From Aureimonas sp. AU12 (GTDB lineage: Bacteria; Pseudomonadota; Alphaproteobacteria; Rhizobiales; Rhizobiaceae): a stretch of 36,495 bases of DNA. Under the pieces are notes generated by a model. It worked only from the letters and a program-made list of their open reading frames with translations, ran no database searches and was not told the origin of the DNA. The stretch is from assembly GCF_001463705.1 (NCBI RefSeq), contig NZ_BBWH01000049.1:1-36495 (forward strand), written 5' to 3'. Position 1 is the stretch's first letter. Each line of letters begins with the position of its first letter. Positions 9,041 to 16,901 of the stretch are shown here, in pieces. A program made the translations under genes and the position numbers.

Positions 9041-10219
9041 ATGCAGGGCATGCCCAGTATACAGGCAATCGACACAGGGGCCGTCGATGCCTATCGTGCC
9101 GGAAACGAGAGACCCGCCCAGACCGTGCCGGACGACCATCAAGACGACCTCGACCTGATCGCCGGGATCCCCTCGGTTCCGTCGATCCTCGACGTCGTCT
9201 GCCGGATGACGGGCATGGGGTTCGCGGTGGTCGCCCGCGTCACGCCGGGGCGCTGGATCGCCTGCTCGACGAAGGACGAGATCGGCTTCGGCCTCAAGCC
9301 CGGCGGCGAACTGAAGGTCGACACCACGATCTGCCACGAGATCCGCCGACATCCGGAGCCGGTGATCATTGAGGACGTGGCGAGCGACGCGGCCTACCGC
9401 GACCATCCGACCCCGGCACTTTATGGTTTCCGGAGCTACGTCTCGTTCCCGATCGTCCTGCCCGACGGCACCTTCTTCGGCACGCTCTGCGCCATCGACC
9501 CCCAGCCCCGGACCCTGCGCACGCCCGAGACGATCGGCACGTTCAAGCTGTTCGCCGAACTGATCGCGACTCACATCGAGTCGGGCCGCCAGCTCGGCCA
9601 GATGCGCCGCCTCCTCGACGAGCGGCGGGATGCCGATCAACGCCAGCGCATCCTCCAGCGGGAACTGGCGCACCGCATGAAGAACACGCTCGCCATGGTC
9701 CAGGCGATCGTCACGCAGAGCCTGCGCAACGCTCGCTCGCTCGACGACGTCGCCCAGGTGGTCGGCGCGCGCATCCAGGCGCTCGGACGCGCGCAGGACA
9801 TGTTGACCGAGACGAGTTGGGAGACGGCCGATATCGGCGAGGTGGTCGCCGCCTCCATCGCCCCGCATGACGGCGGCGGCCGCTTCACCGTCGAAGGCCC
9901 GCCGGCGGACCTGACGGCCCAGCAGGGCATGGGACTGGCCCTCGCCCTTCATGAACTCGCGACGAACGCTACGAAATACGGATCGCTGTCCAACGCCGTC
10001 GGCACCGTCGCCATCCGCTGGGACCGCGACGGCGACAGGATCCGCCTCGAATGGCGAGAGGCTGGCGGCCCGCCCATCGAGGCCCTGCCCGAGCGGTCGG
10101 GCTTCGGCTCCCGCCTGACCACCCGGATCGTGCCGGCCTACTTCAACGGCGAAGCGACGCTCGAATACGACCGGGACGGCGTCGTGTACGCCCTGTCGGG
10201 AACGCTTCTCTCCTTTTGA
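9041..10219 (+). CDS. GAF-domain sensor histidine kinase, HWE family
   Basis: Soluble kinase of 392 residues. A GAF domain spans about 40-185 (AGIPSVPSILDVVCRMTGMGF, ALYGFRSYVSFPIV, FFGTLCAID). A short linker leads to the HWE kinase core: phospho-acceptor His211 in RELAHRMKNTLAMVQAI, the HEL motif at 304-306 in LALHELATNATKYG, and the WxE motif at 338-340 in LEWREAGGPP, which together define the HWE family. No obvious chromophore Cys is seen in the GAF domain, so light sensing is not indicated. The ATG at 9041 has GGGA at 9028-9031, 9 nt upstream; a second ATG at 9050 has no usable ribosome site. It lies 92 bases after the hybrid kinase on the same strand and carries no partner regulator, so it could feed the receiver at 5102 or a distant one such as PhyR. 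Confidence 0.93.
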   Translation: MQGMPSIQAIDTGAVDAYRAGNERPAQTVPDDHQDDLDLIAGIPSVPSILDVVCRMTGMGFAVVARVTPGRWIACSTKDEIGFGLKPGGELKVDTTICHEIRRHPEPVIIEDVASDAAYRDHPTPALYGFRSYVSFPIVLPDGTFFGTLCAIDPQPRTLRTPETIGTFKLFAELIATHIESGRQLGQMRRLLDERRDADQRQRILQRELAHRMKNTLAMVQAIVTQSLRNARSLDDVAQVVGARIQALGRAQDMLTETSWETADIGEVVAASIAPHDGGGRFTVEGPPADLTAQQGMGLALALHELATNATKYGSLSNAVGTVAIRWDRDGDRIRLEWREAGGPPIEALPERSGFGSRLTTRIVPAYFNGEATLEYDRDGVVYALSGTLLSF

Positions 10220-10223
10220 GCCG

Positions 10224-10255
10224 CGCCGCCCATCTCGAATGCGATGCGGGCGGCG
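10224..10255 (+). terminator. GC-rich hairpin after HWE kinase, possible terminator
   Basis: CGCCGCCC (10224-10231) pairs perfectly with GGGCGGCG (10248-10255). It begins 4 nt after the kinase stop codon. No T-tract follows, so assignment as an intrinsic terminator is tentative. Confidence 0.4.
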
Positions 10256-10501
10256 AGCTCGGCCATCGGGACCGACCCCAGGTGGGTGTCCGCCAGCGAG
10301 CCGGCATGTCAGAGACCGTCTCGATGGCCCATCGGCCCGCGAGCGTCGAGCGTCTTTCTGGAGGTCCCGTCAGTTCAGCCCGTGCCAAACCGACGGGCCG
10401 TTGCGGTACTGCTTTCCGATGACCCGCGCACCGCGCACGCCCCTGGCGAATGAGCGCGCGCACCGATGCCCTGACGCAAGCGGACATCGTCGAACGCAGC
10501 A

Positions 10502-10534
10502 GGGAGGCACCGTCGGATGGCGACGGTCCCTCCC
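10502..10534 (-). terminator. Hairpin at the end of the amino acid ABC operon
   Basis: GGGAGG-C-ACCGTCG (10502-10515) pairs with CGACGGT-C-CCTCCC (10521-10534). It is a 13-bp stem with a single C/C mismatch and a 5-base loop. It lies 8 nt beyond the stop of the binding-protein gene (minus strand). A T-tract is missing. The rest of 10256-10501 shows no gene I can support. Confidence 0.5.
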
Positions 10535-10542
10535 GAGACGGT

Positions 10543-11331
10543 CTACTTGAGGCTGCGGATCGGCTCCTTCGGGGCGGGGTCGAAGCCGATGAGCTCGCTC
10601 GTCAGCTTGGCATAGGTGCCGTCGGCGACCATCTCGGCGAGCGCCTTGTTCATGGCGGCCACCAGTTCGGGCTTGCCCTGTTTGGTCGCGAAGCCCTTCT
10701 GGACGCGGCTGACATAGTCGTCGGTCATCACGATCGGCAGGCGCGCCTCCTTGATCGCCCAGGCGCCCGCGATCGCGTCCGTGACGACGGCGTCGACATT
10801 GCCGTTGATGAGATCCTGGATCGCGTCGGCCTCGGCCTTGTAGCCCTTCACCGTCGCGCCCTTCTCCTCGGCGAGCTTGGCGAAGGTCGAGGAGACGAGG
10901 GCGCCGACCGTCTTGCCCTTGATATCCTCGGCGCTCTTGATGGTCGAGGTGGGCGCGGTGAGGATGCGCCCGCCCGATTCCAGCCAGCCATCGGCGAAGG
11001 TCACGCGCTTCTGGCGCTCGGGCGTGATGTCCATCGCGGCGCTGATGACGTCGAACTGGTCGGCCTCGAGGCCGACGAGGAGCGAGTCCCACTTGATGAG
11101 GACCGGCACGTACTCGACGTTCATGCGGCGCGCGACCTCCTTCATGACGCGGATCTCGAGCCCGTCCAGCGTGCCGTCGGGCGCGCGCATGCTGAAGGGT
11201 GCGAAAGTCCCCTCCGTCGCGGCCTGCAGCTTGCCGGCCTCCAGAAGTTCTGGTCCGGCGGCCGAGGCGGGCGCCGCGAAGGCGACGGCCGATAGGGCGG
11301 CAACGGCGAATGCGATGGTCTTCAACGGCAT
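10543..11331 (-). CDS. Periplasmic binding protein of a polar amino acid ABC importer
   Basis: Secreted solute-binding protein of 262 residues, SBP_bac_3 family. A Sec signal peptide covers about residues 1-24 (positive MPLK, hydrophobic core, PASAA cleavage region). The mature protein has the family landmarks TEGTFAPFSMRAPDGTLDGL, WDSLLVGLEADQFDVI, SAAMDITPERQKRVTF and ADAIQDLINGNVDAVVTD. The family binds amino acids, opines or ectoine-like solutes. I cannot read the ligand from the sequence. AAGGA lies about 8 nt before the ATG. It is the last gene of the ATPase-permease-SBP operon, 52 bases after the permease. Its neighbours (creatinase-fold hydrolases, 5-oxoprolinase) suggest a cyclic or N-blocked amino acid as ligand. 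Confidence 0.92.
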   Translation of the reverse strand: MPLKTIAFAVAALSAVAFAAPASAAGPELLEAGKLQAATEGTFAPFSMRAPDGTLDGLEIRVMKEVARRMNVEYVPVLIKWDSLLVGLEADQFDVISAAMDITPERQKRVTFADGWLESGGRILTAPTSTIKSAEDIKGKTVGALVSSTFAKLAEEKGATVKGYKAEADAIQDLINGNVDAVVTDAIAGAWAIKEARLPIVMTDDYVSRVQKGFATKQGKPELVAAMNKALAEMVADGTYAKLTSELIGFDPAPKEPIRSLK

Positions 11332-11383
11332 GGCACAATCCTTCAGGGGGGAGCTTTGGAGAGGGGCGAAGGGTCCGGCCGCG

Positions 11384-12040
11384 TCAGGCGGCCAGCGCGT
11401 AGCGGCGTTCCAGGAAGGCCGCGAGCTGCGAGAGGATCGTGGTCAGCACGAGGTAGATCAGCGCGACCGCGATGTAGAATTCGAACGGGCGGAAGGTCGA
11501 GGCGATCAGGGTCTGGGCGTAGAGGGTCAGTTCCACCACTGTGATCGTCGACAGGAGCGAGGTGTTCTTCAGCGCCGAGATCGCCTCATTGGTGATCGAG
11601 GGGAGGATGATGCGGAAGACCTGGGGAAGGACGATGCCGCGCATCGTCTCGGCCGGGCTGAAGCCCATGGCGAGCGCCGATTCCGTCTGGCCGCGCGGGA
11701 TGGCGGACAGGCCGCCGCGGATGATCTCCGCGACATAGGCGCCGCTGTTCAGCCCAAGCGCCAGGACGCCGGCGGTGAAGGGCGACAGGCGGATGCCGAA
11801 GGGCGGCAGGCCGAAATAGATGATGAAGACCTGGATCAGGGCCGGCGTGCCGCGGATGAACCAGATGTAGAAGCGAGCCGCCGCCCGAACGGCGGGAAGG
11901 CGCGAGCGCTGCGCCAAAGCGGCGGCGAGGCCGCAGGCCCAGCTCACCAGGATGGTGAGGATGGTCAGCCAGAAGACCGTCCACGCGGCGAGCGCGAATC
12001 CCGGCCCGTAGAGGCGGATCTCCGAGAGAAAGGCATCCAT
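11384..12040 (-). CDS. Polar amino acid ABC transporter permease (HisM/GlnP family)
   Basis: Inner-membrane permease of 218 residues (221 from the alternative start) with about five transmembrane helices. It has the family features FIRGTPALIQVFIIYFGLP and the EAA-loop region SALAMGFSPAETMRGIVLPQ, which contacts the ATPase. Only one permease gene is present, so it would act as a homodimer, unlike two-permease systems such as Ehu or HisQM. Two starts compete: a GTG at 12049 overlaps the ATPase stop (GTGA, 4-base coupling) but sits 1 nt from the GGGAG ribosome site, whereas the ATG at 12040 is 10 nt from it. I chose the ATG on spacing. Both give the same mature transporter. Confidence 0.9.
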   Translation of the reverse strand: MDAFLSEIRLYGPGFALAAWTVFWLTILTILVSWACGLAAALAQRSRLPAVRAAARFYIWFIRGTPALIQVFIIYFGLPPFGIRLSPFTAGVLALGLNSGAYVAEIIRGGLSAIPRGQTESALAMGFSPAETMRGIVLPQVFRIILPSITNEAISALKNTSLLSTITVVELTLYAQTLIASTFRPFEFYIAVALIYLVLTTILSQLAAFLERRYALAA

Positions 12041-12045
12041 CGCGC

Positions 12046-12837
12046 TCACGCTCCCTGGCTGGCCGGACGAGGCAGTTCGTCGTGCAGGATCCGGTGGAGG
12101 AACTGGCGCAGCCGCTCGCTCTCGGGGTGTCGCAGGATGTCCGGCGGTCCCGTCTCGGCCATCACGCCCTTGTCGAAGAAGACGACGCGCGAGGAGACGT
12201 CGCGGGCGAATGCGATCTCGTGGGTCACCAGAAGCATTGTCATGCCATCGGCCACGAGAGAGGCCATAAGCACGAGGACCTCGTGGACGAGTTCGGGATC
12301 GAGCGCCGAGGTGACCTCGTCGAACAGCATGAGACGCGGCTTCATGGCGAGCGCCCGCGCGATGGCGACGCGCTGCTGCTGCCCGCCCGACAGGCGCGCG
12401 GGATAGCTGTGGCGCTTGTCTAAGAGCCCGATGCGCGACAGGAGCGCCTCCGCCTCCTCGACCGCCTGCGCGCGCGGCACCTTCAGGAGACGGATCGGCG
12501 CATAGGTCACGTTGTCGATGACGCTCATGTGCGGCCAGAGATTGTAGCTCTGGAACACCATGCCGGCGCGCTGGCGCAGGGCCTGGAGCTGGGCGGGCGT
12601 CGGGAAGAAACGCGACTGCACGTCGAAGTCGAACCGAAGCTCCTCGAAATCCAGATAGCCGGACTGCGGGATCTCCAGCCCGTTGATGGACCGCAGGAAC
12701 GTGCTCTTGCCCGACCCGCTGGCGCCGATGATGGACACGACCTCGCCGGGCTGGACGCTCAGGGAGACACCCTTGAGAACCTCGTTTTCGCCGAAGCTCT
12801 TGCGGATGTCGCGCAGGGCCAGGATCGGCGCGGTCAT
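12046..12837 (-). CDS. Polar amino acid ABC transporter ATP-binding protein (GlnQ/HisP family)
   Basis: Cytoplasmic ATPase of 263 residues. Walker A is GASGSGKST near residue 39, the Q-loop is [18 protein letters not shown], the signature is [15 protein letters not shown], Walker B is [14 protein letters not shown], and the switch His is in [10 protein letters not shown]. The insert after the first strands ([11 protein letters not shown]) is longer than in GlnQ but typical of this subgroup. It is the first gene of the operon, read away from the divergent M24 gene, with a candidate promoter at 12985-13013. It powers the permease and binding protein that follow. Confidence 0.94.
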   Translation of the reverse strand: MTAPILALRDIRKSFGENEVLKGVSLSVQPGEVVSIIGASGSGKSTFLRSINGLEIPQSGYLDFEELRFDFDVQSRFFPTPAQLQALRQRAGMVFQSYNLWPHMSVIDNVTYAPIRLLKVPRAQAVEEAEALLSRIGLLDKRHSYPARLSGGQQQRVAIARALAMKPRLMLFDEVTSALDPELVHEVLVLMASLVADGMTMLLVTHEIAFARDVSSRVVFFDKGVMAETGPPDILRHPESERLRQFLHRILHDELPRPASQGA

Positions 12838-12984
12838 GGCCGGACCCGCCCGCCGCGCCCGCCGCGCTGTGACAAAGCCGGTCTGCCCGGTGCTCTGCTT
12901 CGATGGCCTGCCGTCATGGGAAACTCGGTCTCTCGTTGGGGAGAGTGCAAGGTGCGACGAGCGACGATCGCTGCCGACGTCCGA

Positions 12985-13013
12985 AGGCTATTCGGTATAC
13001 CACTGGAATTCAA
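12985..13013 (-). promoter_or_regulatory. Candidate promoter of the ABC operon with embedded operator
   Basis: On the minus strand a TTGAAT (-35, 13008-13013) and a TAGCCT (-10, 12985-12990) are separated by 17 nt. The palindrome GGTATACC (12994-13001) lies in the spacer, where a bound regulator would block RNA polymerase. The -10 box is only a fair match. The surrounding interval 12838-13261 holds no gene but must serve both the ABC operon and the divergent M24 gene. Confidence 0.45.
12994..13002. promoter_or_regulatory. Candidate GntR/FCD operator GGTATACC(A)
   Basis: The palindrome GGTATACC followed by A is related to operators of FCD-type GntR regulators (cores of the GTATAC / TNGTNNNACNA kind). 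The octamer GTATACCA recurs at 20237-20244 in the other divergent promoter region of this cluster. Two FCD regulators are encoded in between. Function is inferred from position and recurrence. Confidence 0.5.
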
Positions 13014-13261
13014 CGTGGATTTACAGTGGTTTGCGGTTGAGATTTTCGGCAGCGAGATGAAATTCTGGCCGCCCGAAGCCTGAATTTTCAGCAACCCGCC
13101 CTTTCTCGCTGGATCGAGCCGACGACCGATTGACCTGCGGAATACGAGCGGTGTACTCAAATCGACCGCGTTTCGAGCGAAGGCCTGGCGACAAGCGACC
13201 GTCCCCGGTTCGTCGCTCACGCCTCCGCGCCCGCGCCCCCCGTTCGATGGAGACGCACACC

Positions 13262-14443
13262 GTGAGCCGCTTTTTCCCGATCGACGAGTATGAGGACCGC
13301 TGGGAGCGCGTCCTTACCGAGATGCGCCGTCGCGGGCTGGAGGCCGCCGTGGTCTTCGGACGGGGCGGCGGCACGATGGATTCGTGCGGCGACGTCCTCC
13401 ACCTCTCCAACCACTATGCGATCAGCGGTGGCATGGACTCGCCGATCTGGAGCGCGCGCTCCTTCGCCGCCGTGGTTCTTCGCCAGGGCCACGCGCCGCA
13501 GCTTCACATCGACGAGCCGGAGGCGCGCACCGACCTCGTCTCCATCGCGGACGTGCGCTCCTCCCACCATCCGTTCCGCAGCGTCGGCAAGGCCTTGGCG
13601 GAAGCCGGCGTGACCGGACCGGTGGCGCTCGTCGGCACGCATTTCATCCCGATCAAGTATCATGCGCAGCTTCTGGAAGAGACGCCCGGCATCGAATGGG
13701 TGCCGGCCGACGACCTCGTGCGCTCGGTGCGCCGCTTCAAGAGCGAGCGCGAGCTCGACGCCTACCGCATCGGCGGCGAAGGGGCGACGGTCGGCCTGAA
13801 CCGCCTGATGGAAGGCCTCACCTCGGGCCTGTCCGAGCAGGAGGCGGCGGGCGAGGCGGCGCGCGAGGTGGTGCGGCGCGGCGGGCGCCTGCAGATGATC
13901 GGTTGCAACCACGGTGCGACGCTCGGCTTCGACCAGCGCTTTCCGCTGACGGGCTACAGTGCCGACACGCCCCAGCCCGGCGACATGGTGACCGGCACGA
14001 TCCACGCCGCCTTCTTCCAAGGCTACTATATGGACCCCGGCCGCACGGGCGTGCGCGGCCGGCCGACGCCCGACCAGCGGCGCCTGATCGAGGCGGCCGC
14101 AGGGATCGTGTATCGCCTGTCGGAGATGACGCGCCCCGGCGTAACGCTCCTCAACGTCGCCGCCGAGGGCGACCGGATGACCGCCGCCTTCGGAGGCTCG
14201 GTCTCGGCCATCATGAAGAACTTCCCCTTCTTCGGCCACAGCATCGGCCTCGGCTTCGAGCTGCCGCGCATCTCCACCAGCATGTCGCGCCCCGACGACG
14301 TGGCGCACGAGAACATGGTGGTCGGCATCGAGGCCTTCCTGTCGCTGGATGGGGTCGGCGCGGCCTTCTACGAGGACATCCTCATCATCGGGCGGGAGGG
14401 CAACGAACTCCTCACGCGGTCGCCGCCCCACTGGTGGGGATAA
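13262..14443 (+). CDS. M24 family (Xaa-Pro peptidase/creatinase fold) hydrolase
   Basis: Cytoplasmic pita-bread-fold protein of 393 residues. The creatinase-type N-terminal domain covers about 1-165 and the M24 catalytic domain 170-385. Comparing with the five metal ligands of M24 peptidases, I see Asp258 (YYMDPGRT), His326 (FFGHSIGLG), Glu357 (VGIEAFL) and Glu371 (FYEDILII). The first Asp appears replaced by His248 (GTIHAAFF), so metal binding may be altered. The start is the GTG at 13262, since GGAG at 13249-13252 sits 9 nt upstream; an ATG at 13247 lacks a ribosome site. It is divergent from the ABC operon and probably acts on the imported compound by cleaving a C-N bond. The true substrate is unknown. 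Confidence 0.88.
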   Translation: MSRFFPIDEYEDRWERVLTEMRRRGLEAAVVFGRGGGTMDSCGDVLHLSNHYAISGGMDSPIWSARSFAAVVLRQGHAPQLHIDEPEARTDLVSIADVRSSHHPFRSVGKALAEAGVTGPVALVGTHFIPIKYHAQLLEETPGIEWVPADDLVRSVRRFKSERELDAYRIGGEGATVGLNRLMEGLTSGLSEQEAAGEAAREVVRRGGRLQMIGCNHGATLGFDQRFPLTGYSADTPQPGDMVTGTIHAAFFQGYYMDPGRTGVRGRPTPDQRRLIEAAAGIVYRLSEMTRPGVTLLNVAAEGDRMTAAFGGSVSAIMKNFPFFGHSIGLGFELPRISTSMSRPDDVAHENMVVGIEAFLSLDGVGAAFYEDILIIGREGNELLTRSPPHWWG

Positions 14444-14471
14444 GCGCGGGGCGCGACGTGACCTGGACGGA

Positions 14472-14504
14472 AAAAGGGGGCGGCTCTCGGGGCCGCCCCC
14501 TTTT
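14472..14504. terminator. Bidirectional intrinsic terminator between convergent genes
   Basis: A perfect 13-bp stem AAAAGGGGGCGGC (14472-14484) / GCCGCCCCCTTTT (14492-14504) with a 7-base loop sits between two convergent genes. A runs on one side and T runs on the other serve both strands. It ends the plus-strand M24 gene and the long minus-strand operon from pxpB. Confidence 0.9.
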
Positions 14505-14506
14505 CG

Positions 14507-14920
14507 TCAGCGGGCGAAGACGCCCTCGAAATCTTTGAAGCCCTTGACCTCGATCGGATTGCCGCTCGGATCGAAGAAGAACATGGTGCGCTGCTCGCCG
14601 GGCTCGCCCTCGAAGCGAATGACGGGCGGGATGTCGAAGGCAACGCCCGCACCCTCGATGCGCGCCGCCAGGGCCAGCCAGTCCTCCAGCGGCAGGACGA
14701 CGCCCAGATGCGGCATCATCACCATGTGATCGCCGACCCTGCCGGTGCGCGTCACCTCGAACGGCTTGCCGAGATGCAGCGAGATCTGGTGGCCGAAGAA
14801 GTCGAAATCGACCCAGGTCTCGGTCGAGCGCCCCTCCTCGCAACCGAGGACGCCGCCGTAGAAACGGCGCGCCTCGTCGAGGTCGGTGACATGATAGGCG
14901 AGGTGGAAGAGAGACCGCAT
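14507..14920 (-). CDS. VOC superfamily (glyoxalase/bleomycin resistance fold) protein
   Basis: Small metalloenzyme-like protein of 137 residues with one full VOC domain (two beta-alpha-beta-beta-beta units). Possible metal ligands are His9 (LAYHVTDLDEARRFY), a His in FGHQISLHL near 50 and a Glu in DPSGNPIEVKGF near 125. This pattern (DPSGNPIE) resembles lactoylglutathione-lyase-like or extradiol-dioxygenase-like VOC proteins, but does not define a reaction. AGGAG lies 9 nt before the ATG at 14920. It is the last gene of the minus-strand operon, 68 bases after the DoeA-like hydrolase, and may handle a product of that pathway or detoxify a reactive intermediate. Confidence 0.88.
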   Translation of the reverse strand: MRSLFHLAYHVTDLDEARRFYGGVLGCEEGRSTETWVDFDFFGHQISLHLGKPFEVTRTGRVGDHMVMMPHLGVVLPLEDWLALAARIEGAGVAFDIPPVIRFEGEPGEQRTMFFFDPSGNPIEVKGFKDFEGVFAR

Positions 14921-14988
14921 GGGGCATAACTCCTGGGGGCTTGAGAATGAGGGGACGAGGTGTCCGGCAACACGGAACCTTCGATGGG

Positions 14989-16155
14989 TCACAGGACCGT
15001 GCAGTCGCGCGGCAGAGACGAGAGAGGCTCGGCGCCGCCCGGCGTCACCACCACCGTCTCGGACGCGCCGACGGTCCAGACGCCGTAGCGGCGCAGCGTC
15101 GCCGGCAGGTGGAACACCATGCCGGCTTCGATCGGGCGCTCGACACCGGAAAACAGGCTGAGAAGCGCGCCCTCGCCCCAGTCGGGCGCAAAGGCCACGC
15201 CCATTGAATAGCCGATGCGCTTGCGAAAGGCGCTCGTGTAGCCGGCGGCGTCGATCACGCGTTGCGCGGCGTCGTGCGGGGCACTGCAGGGCGCGCCGGG
15301 GCGGATCGCGGCGAGCGCGGCGTCGAGCGCCCGGAGCGCGCAATCCATCATCCGGCGCGCCTCGCTCGGCATCGGGCCGATCCAGACCGATCGCATCAGC
15401 GCGGCATGGTAGCGCGCGTGGCTTCCCGCAAGCTCGAGGAAGACCGGGTCGCCCGCCTCCAGTTCCCGTCGGCGCCATGTCATGTGCGGCAGGCCGCTGC
15501 GCGGGCCGCTGGAGACGAGCGGCTCCATCGCCATGACCTCGGAACCGGCGCGCGTGGCCGCCTCCAGCATGGCGGCCGCGACCCCGTTCTCGTCCGCGCC
15601 GACCCGGCACACGGCCAAGCCGGCCTGCATGCCGGCCTCGGCATAGGCAGCGGCGCGGCGGATCGCGACGATCTCGGCCGGCGACTTCACCACCCTGAGC
15701 GACGGCAGGAGCGACGAGCCGTCGGGCAGGGCCTCTTGCCCCAGCGCCGCGGCGATGCGGGCGGCGAGCACCGGGGAGACGAACCAGCCGCCGAGTTCCA
15801 TGGCGGGACGTTCGATGCCGCGCTCGCGCAGGACCGCCGCCAGCGCCCCAGCCGGATCCTCGCCGTCCTGATAGGCTTCGATGCCGGCGAGCCAGGTGTT
15901 GGCGACAGCGCCCGGCATTTCGAGCTGGCGCACGAGGAGAACCGGCTCGCCTTCGACCGACAGGACCAGCGCCTGAAAGGCGAAATAACCGGCCGTCTGG
16001 CGCCCGGTGAGCCAGTAGATCGTCTCCGGGCCCGTCACGATCAGCGCCTCGAAGCCGGCCTCCCGGACGGCCTGCCGGGCGCGGGCCTGGCGCTCTGCAA
16101 ACTCCGCTTCTGGAAAGGCCGCTTCCGAGCCCCGGAGATGGGCGAATTCGTGCAT
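14989..16155 (-). CDS. Creatinase/ectoine hydrolase (DoeA)-like M24-fold protein
   Basis: A 388-residue pita-bread-fold hydrolase. The N-terminal domain is about 1-160 (ALIVTGPETIYWLTG) and the catalytic domain 165-380. The C-terminal part GYSMGVAFAPDWGEG (about 316-328) resembles the GYSIGLSYPPDWGE region of ectoine hydrolase DoeA, and ARYHAALMRSVW near 247-258 resembles the RYH segment of DoeA and creatinase. Typical M24 metal ligands are missing (Met318 where peptidases have His, His349 where they have Glu), so the enzyme is probably metal-independent, like creatinase. DoeA opens the ring of ectoine; whether ectoine is the substrate here is doubtful because no other doe gene is present. 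GAGGA is 6 nt before the ATG. The gene follows a GntR gene by 22 bases. Confidence 0.85.
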   Translation of the reverse strand: MHEFAHLRGSEAAFPEAEFAERQARARQAVREAGFEALIVTGPETIYWLTGRQTAGYFAFQALVLSVEGEPVLLVRQLEMPGAVANTWLAGIEAYQDGEDPAGALAAVLRERGIERPAMELGGWFVSPVLAARIAAALGQEALPDGSSLLPSLRVVKSPAEIVAIRRAAAYAEAGMQAGLAVCRVGADENGVAAAMLEAATRAGSEVMAMEPLVSSGPRSGLPHMTWRRRELEAGDPVFLELAGSHARYHAALMRSVWIGPMPSEARRMMDCALRALDAALAAIRPGAPCSAPHDAAQRVIDAAGYTSAFRKRIGYSMGVAFAPDWGEGALLSLFSGVERPIEAGMVFHLPATLRRYGVWTVGASETVVVTPGGAEPLSSLPRDCTVL

Positions 16156-16177
16156 GATGCGTCCTCGTCGCAGGGTG

Positions 16178-16816
16178 TCAGGCGCGCGCGAGCCAGCTGA
16201 GGAAGCGGCTCTTCACGCTGTCGAAATGGCGCTCCATCGCGGCGCCCGCGCCGGCTGGGTCCTGCGCCGCGATGGCGTCGATGACGGCCAGATGCTCGCG
16301 CGCCTGCTCGGCGAAGCGGTCATGGGTGCGCGTGATGGTGCAGCGCCGGGCGATGCTGCGCATCTCGGTCAGCATTTCCGGCAGGAGCGCGAGGCCCGCC
16401 GCCTCGGCGACGGCGTCGTGGAACCGGTCGTCGTCCAGCCAGAACTGTTCGAAGGCGGCGTCCTCGCCCTCGGAATAGGCTTGCATCACCGCGCGCGAGG
16501 CTTCCAGCGCCGGTGTGAACGGGCGCCCGGCGGCGCGGCCGGCCGCCGCGCTTTCCAGGAGGCGACGGACCTGCACGATCTCCAGAAGCTGCTCCAGGGC
16601 GACAGGCTGGATCATCAGCGCGCCGTTCGGCAGGCGCGTGATGACGCTTTCCTTTTCCAGGCGCGAGACCGCCGCGCGCAGCGGCGTGCGCGAGATGCCC
16701 GATGACGCCGCCAAGGCACGCTCGGTCAGGACGTCGCCCGTCGCGAACACGCCTTCCAGGATGCGCTGCTTGATGTCGCGATAGGCCTGCTGCGCCAAGG
16801 TTTCCCGTTCGCTCAT
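16178..16816 (-). CDS. GntR family transcriptional regulator, FCD subfamily (first of two)
   Basis: DNA-binding regulator of 212 residues. The winged helix spans about 5-72 (AYRDIKQRILEGVFATGDVL, SSGISRTPLRAAVSRLEKE). The all-helical FCD effector domain covers about 80-205. The FCD metal ligands are visible as Asp and His in DDDRFHDAV, His in REHLAVID and His in MERHFDSV, so it should bind a metal and a carboxylate effector. It lies inside the minus-strand catabolic operon, 85 bases after the dehydrogenase and 22 bases before the DoeA-like gene. The ribosome site is weak. It is a plausible repressor acting on the GTATACCA sites. Confidence 0.92.
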   Translation of the reverse strand: MSERETLAQQAYRDIKQRILEGVFATGDVLTERALAASSGISRTPLRAAVSRLEKESVITRLPNGALMIQPVALEQLLEIVQVRRLLESAAAGRAAGRPFTPALEASRAVMQAYSEGEDAAFEQFWLDDDRFHDAVAEAAGLALLPEMLTEMRSIARRCTITRTHDRFAEQAREHLAVIDAIAAQDPAGAGAAMERHFDSVKSRFLSWLARA

Positions 16817-16901
16817 GCCGGTGCGCCCCGACCGCTCGCGGCCCGCGCGATGACGTATGCCGACGGTCTCGATCCGGTCGGCCGGGCGATCACGGTGTCG
16901 G

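Noticed and set aside
9057-9062. A third GTATAC hexamer, near the start of the HWE kinase gene
   Set aside because: It lies inside coding sequence and is not followed by CA as in the two promoter copies, so I treat it as chance.
5652-9068. Very long open frame (over 1100 codons) on the minus strand, opposite the hybrid kinase
   Set aside because: It is a GC-rich shadow: the plus strand has full PAS, HisKA, HATPase and receiver motifs, whereas this frame is compositionally biased (Arg, Gly, Ala, Asp) with no family motif.
3857-10542. General stress response sigma (EcfG-type, GGAAC-N16/17-CGTT) promoters near the HWE kinases
   Set aside because: I looked for paired GGAAC and CGTT boxes in the gaps of this block and found none with correct spacing.
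13247-13261. ATG at 13247 as start of the M24 gene
   Set aside because: No ribosome site precedes it, while the GGAG inside this segment is 9 nt before the GTG at 13262, which also matches the expected N-terminus better.
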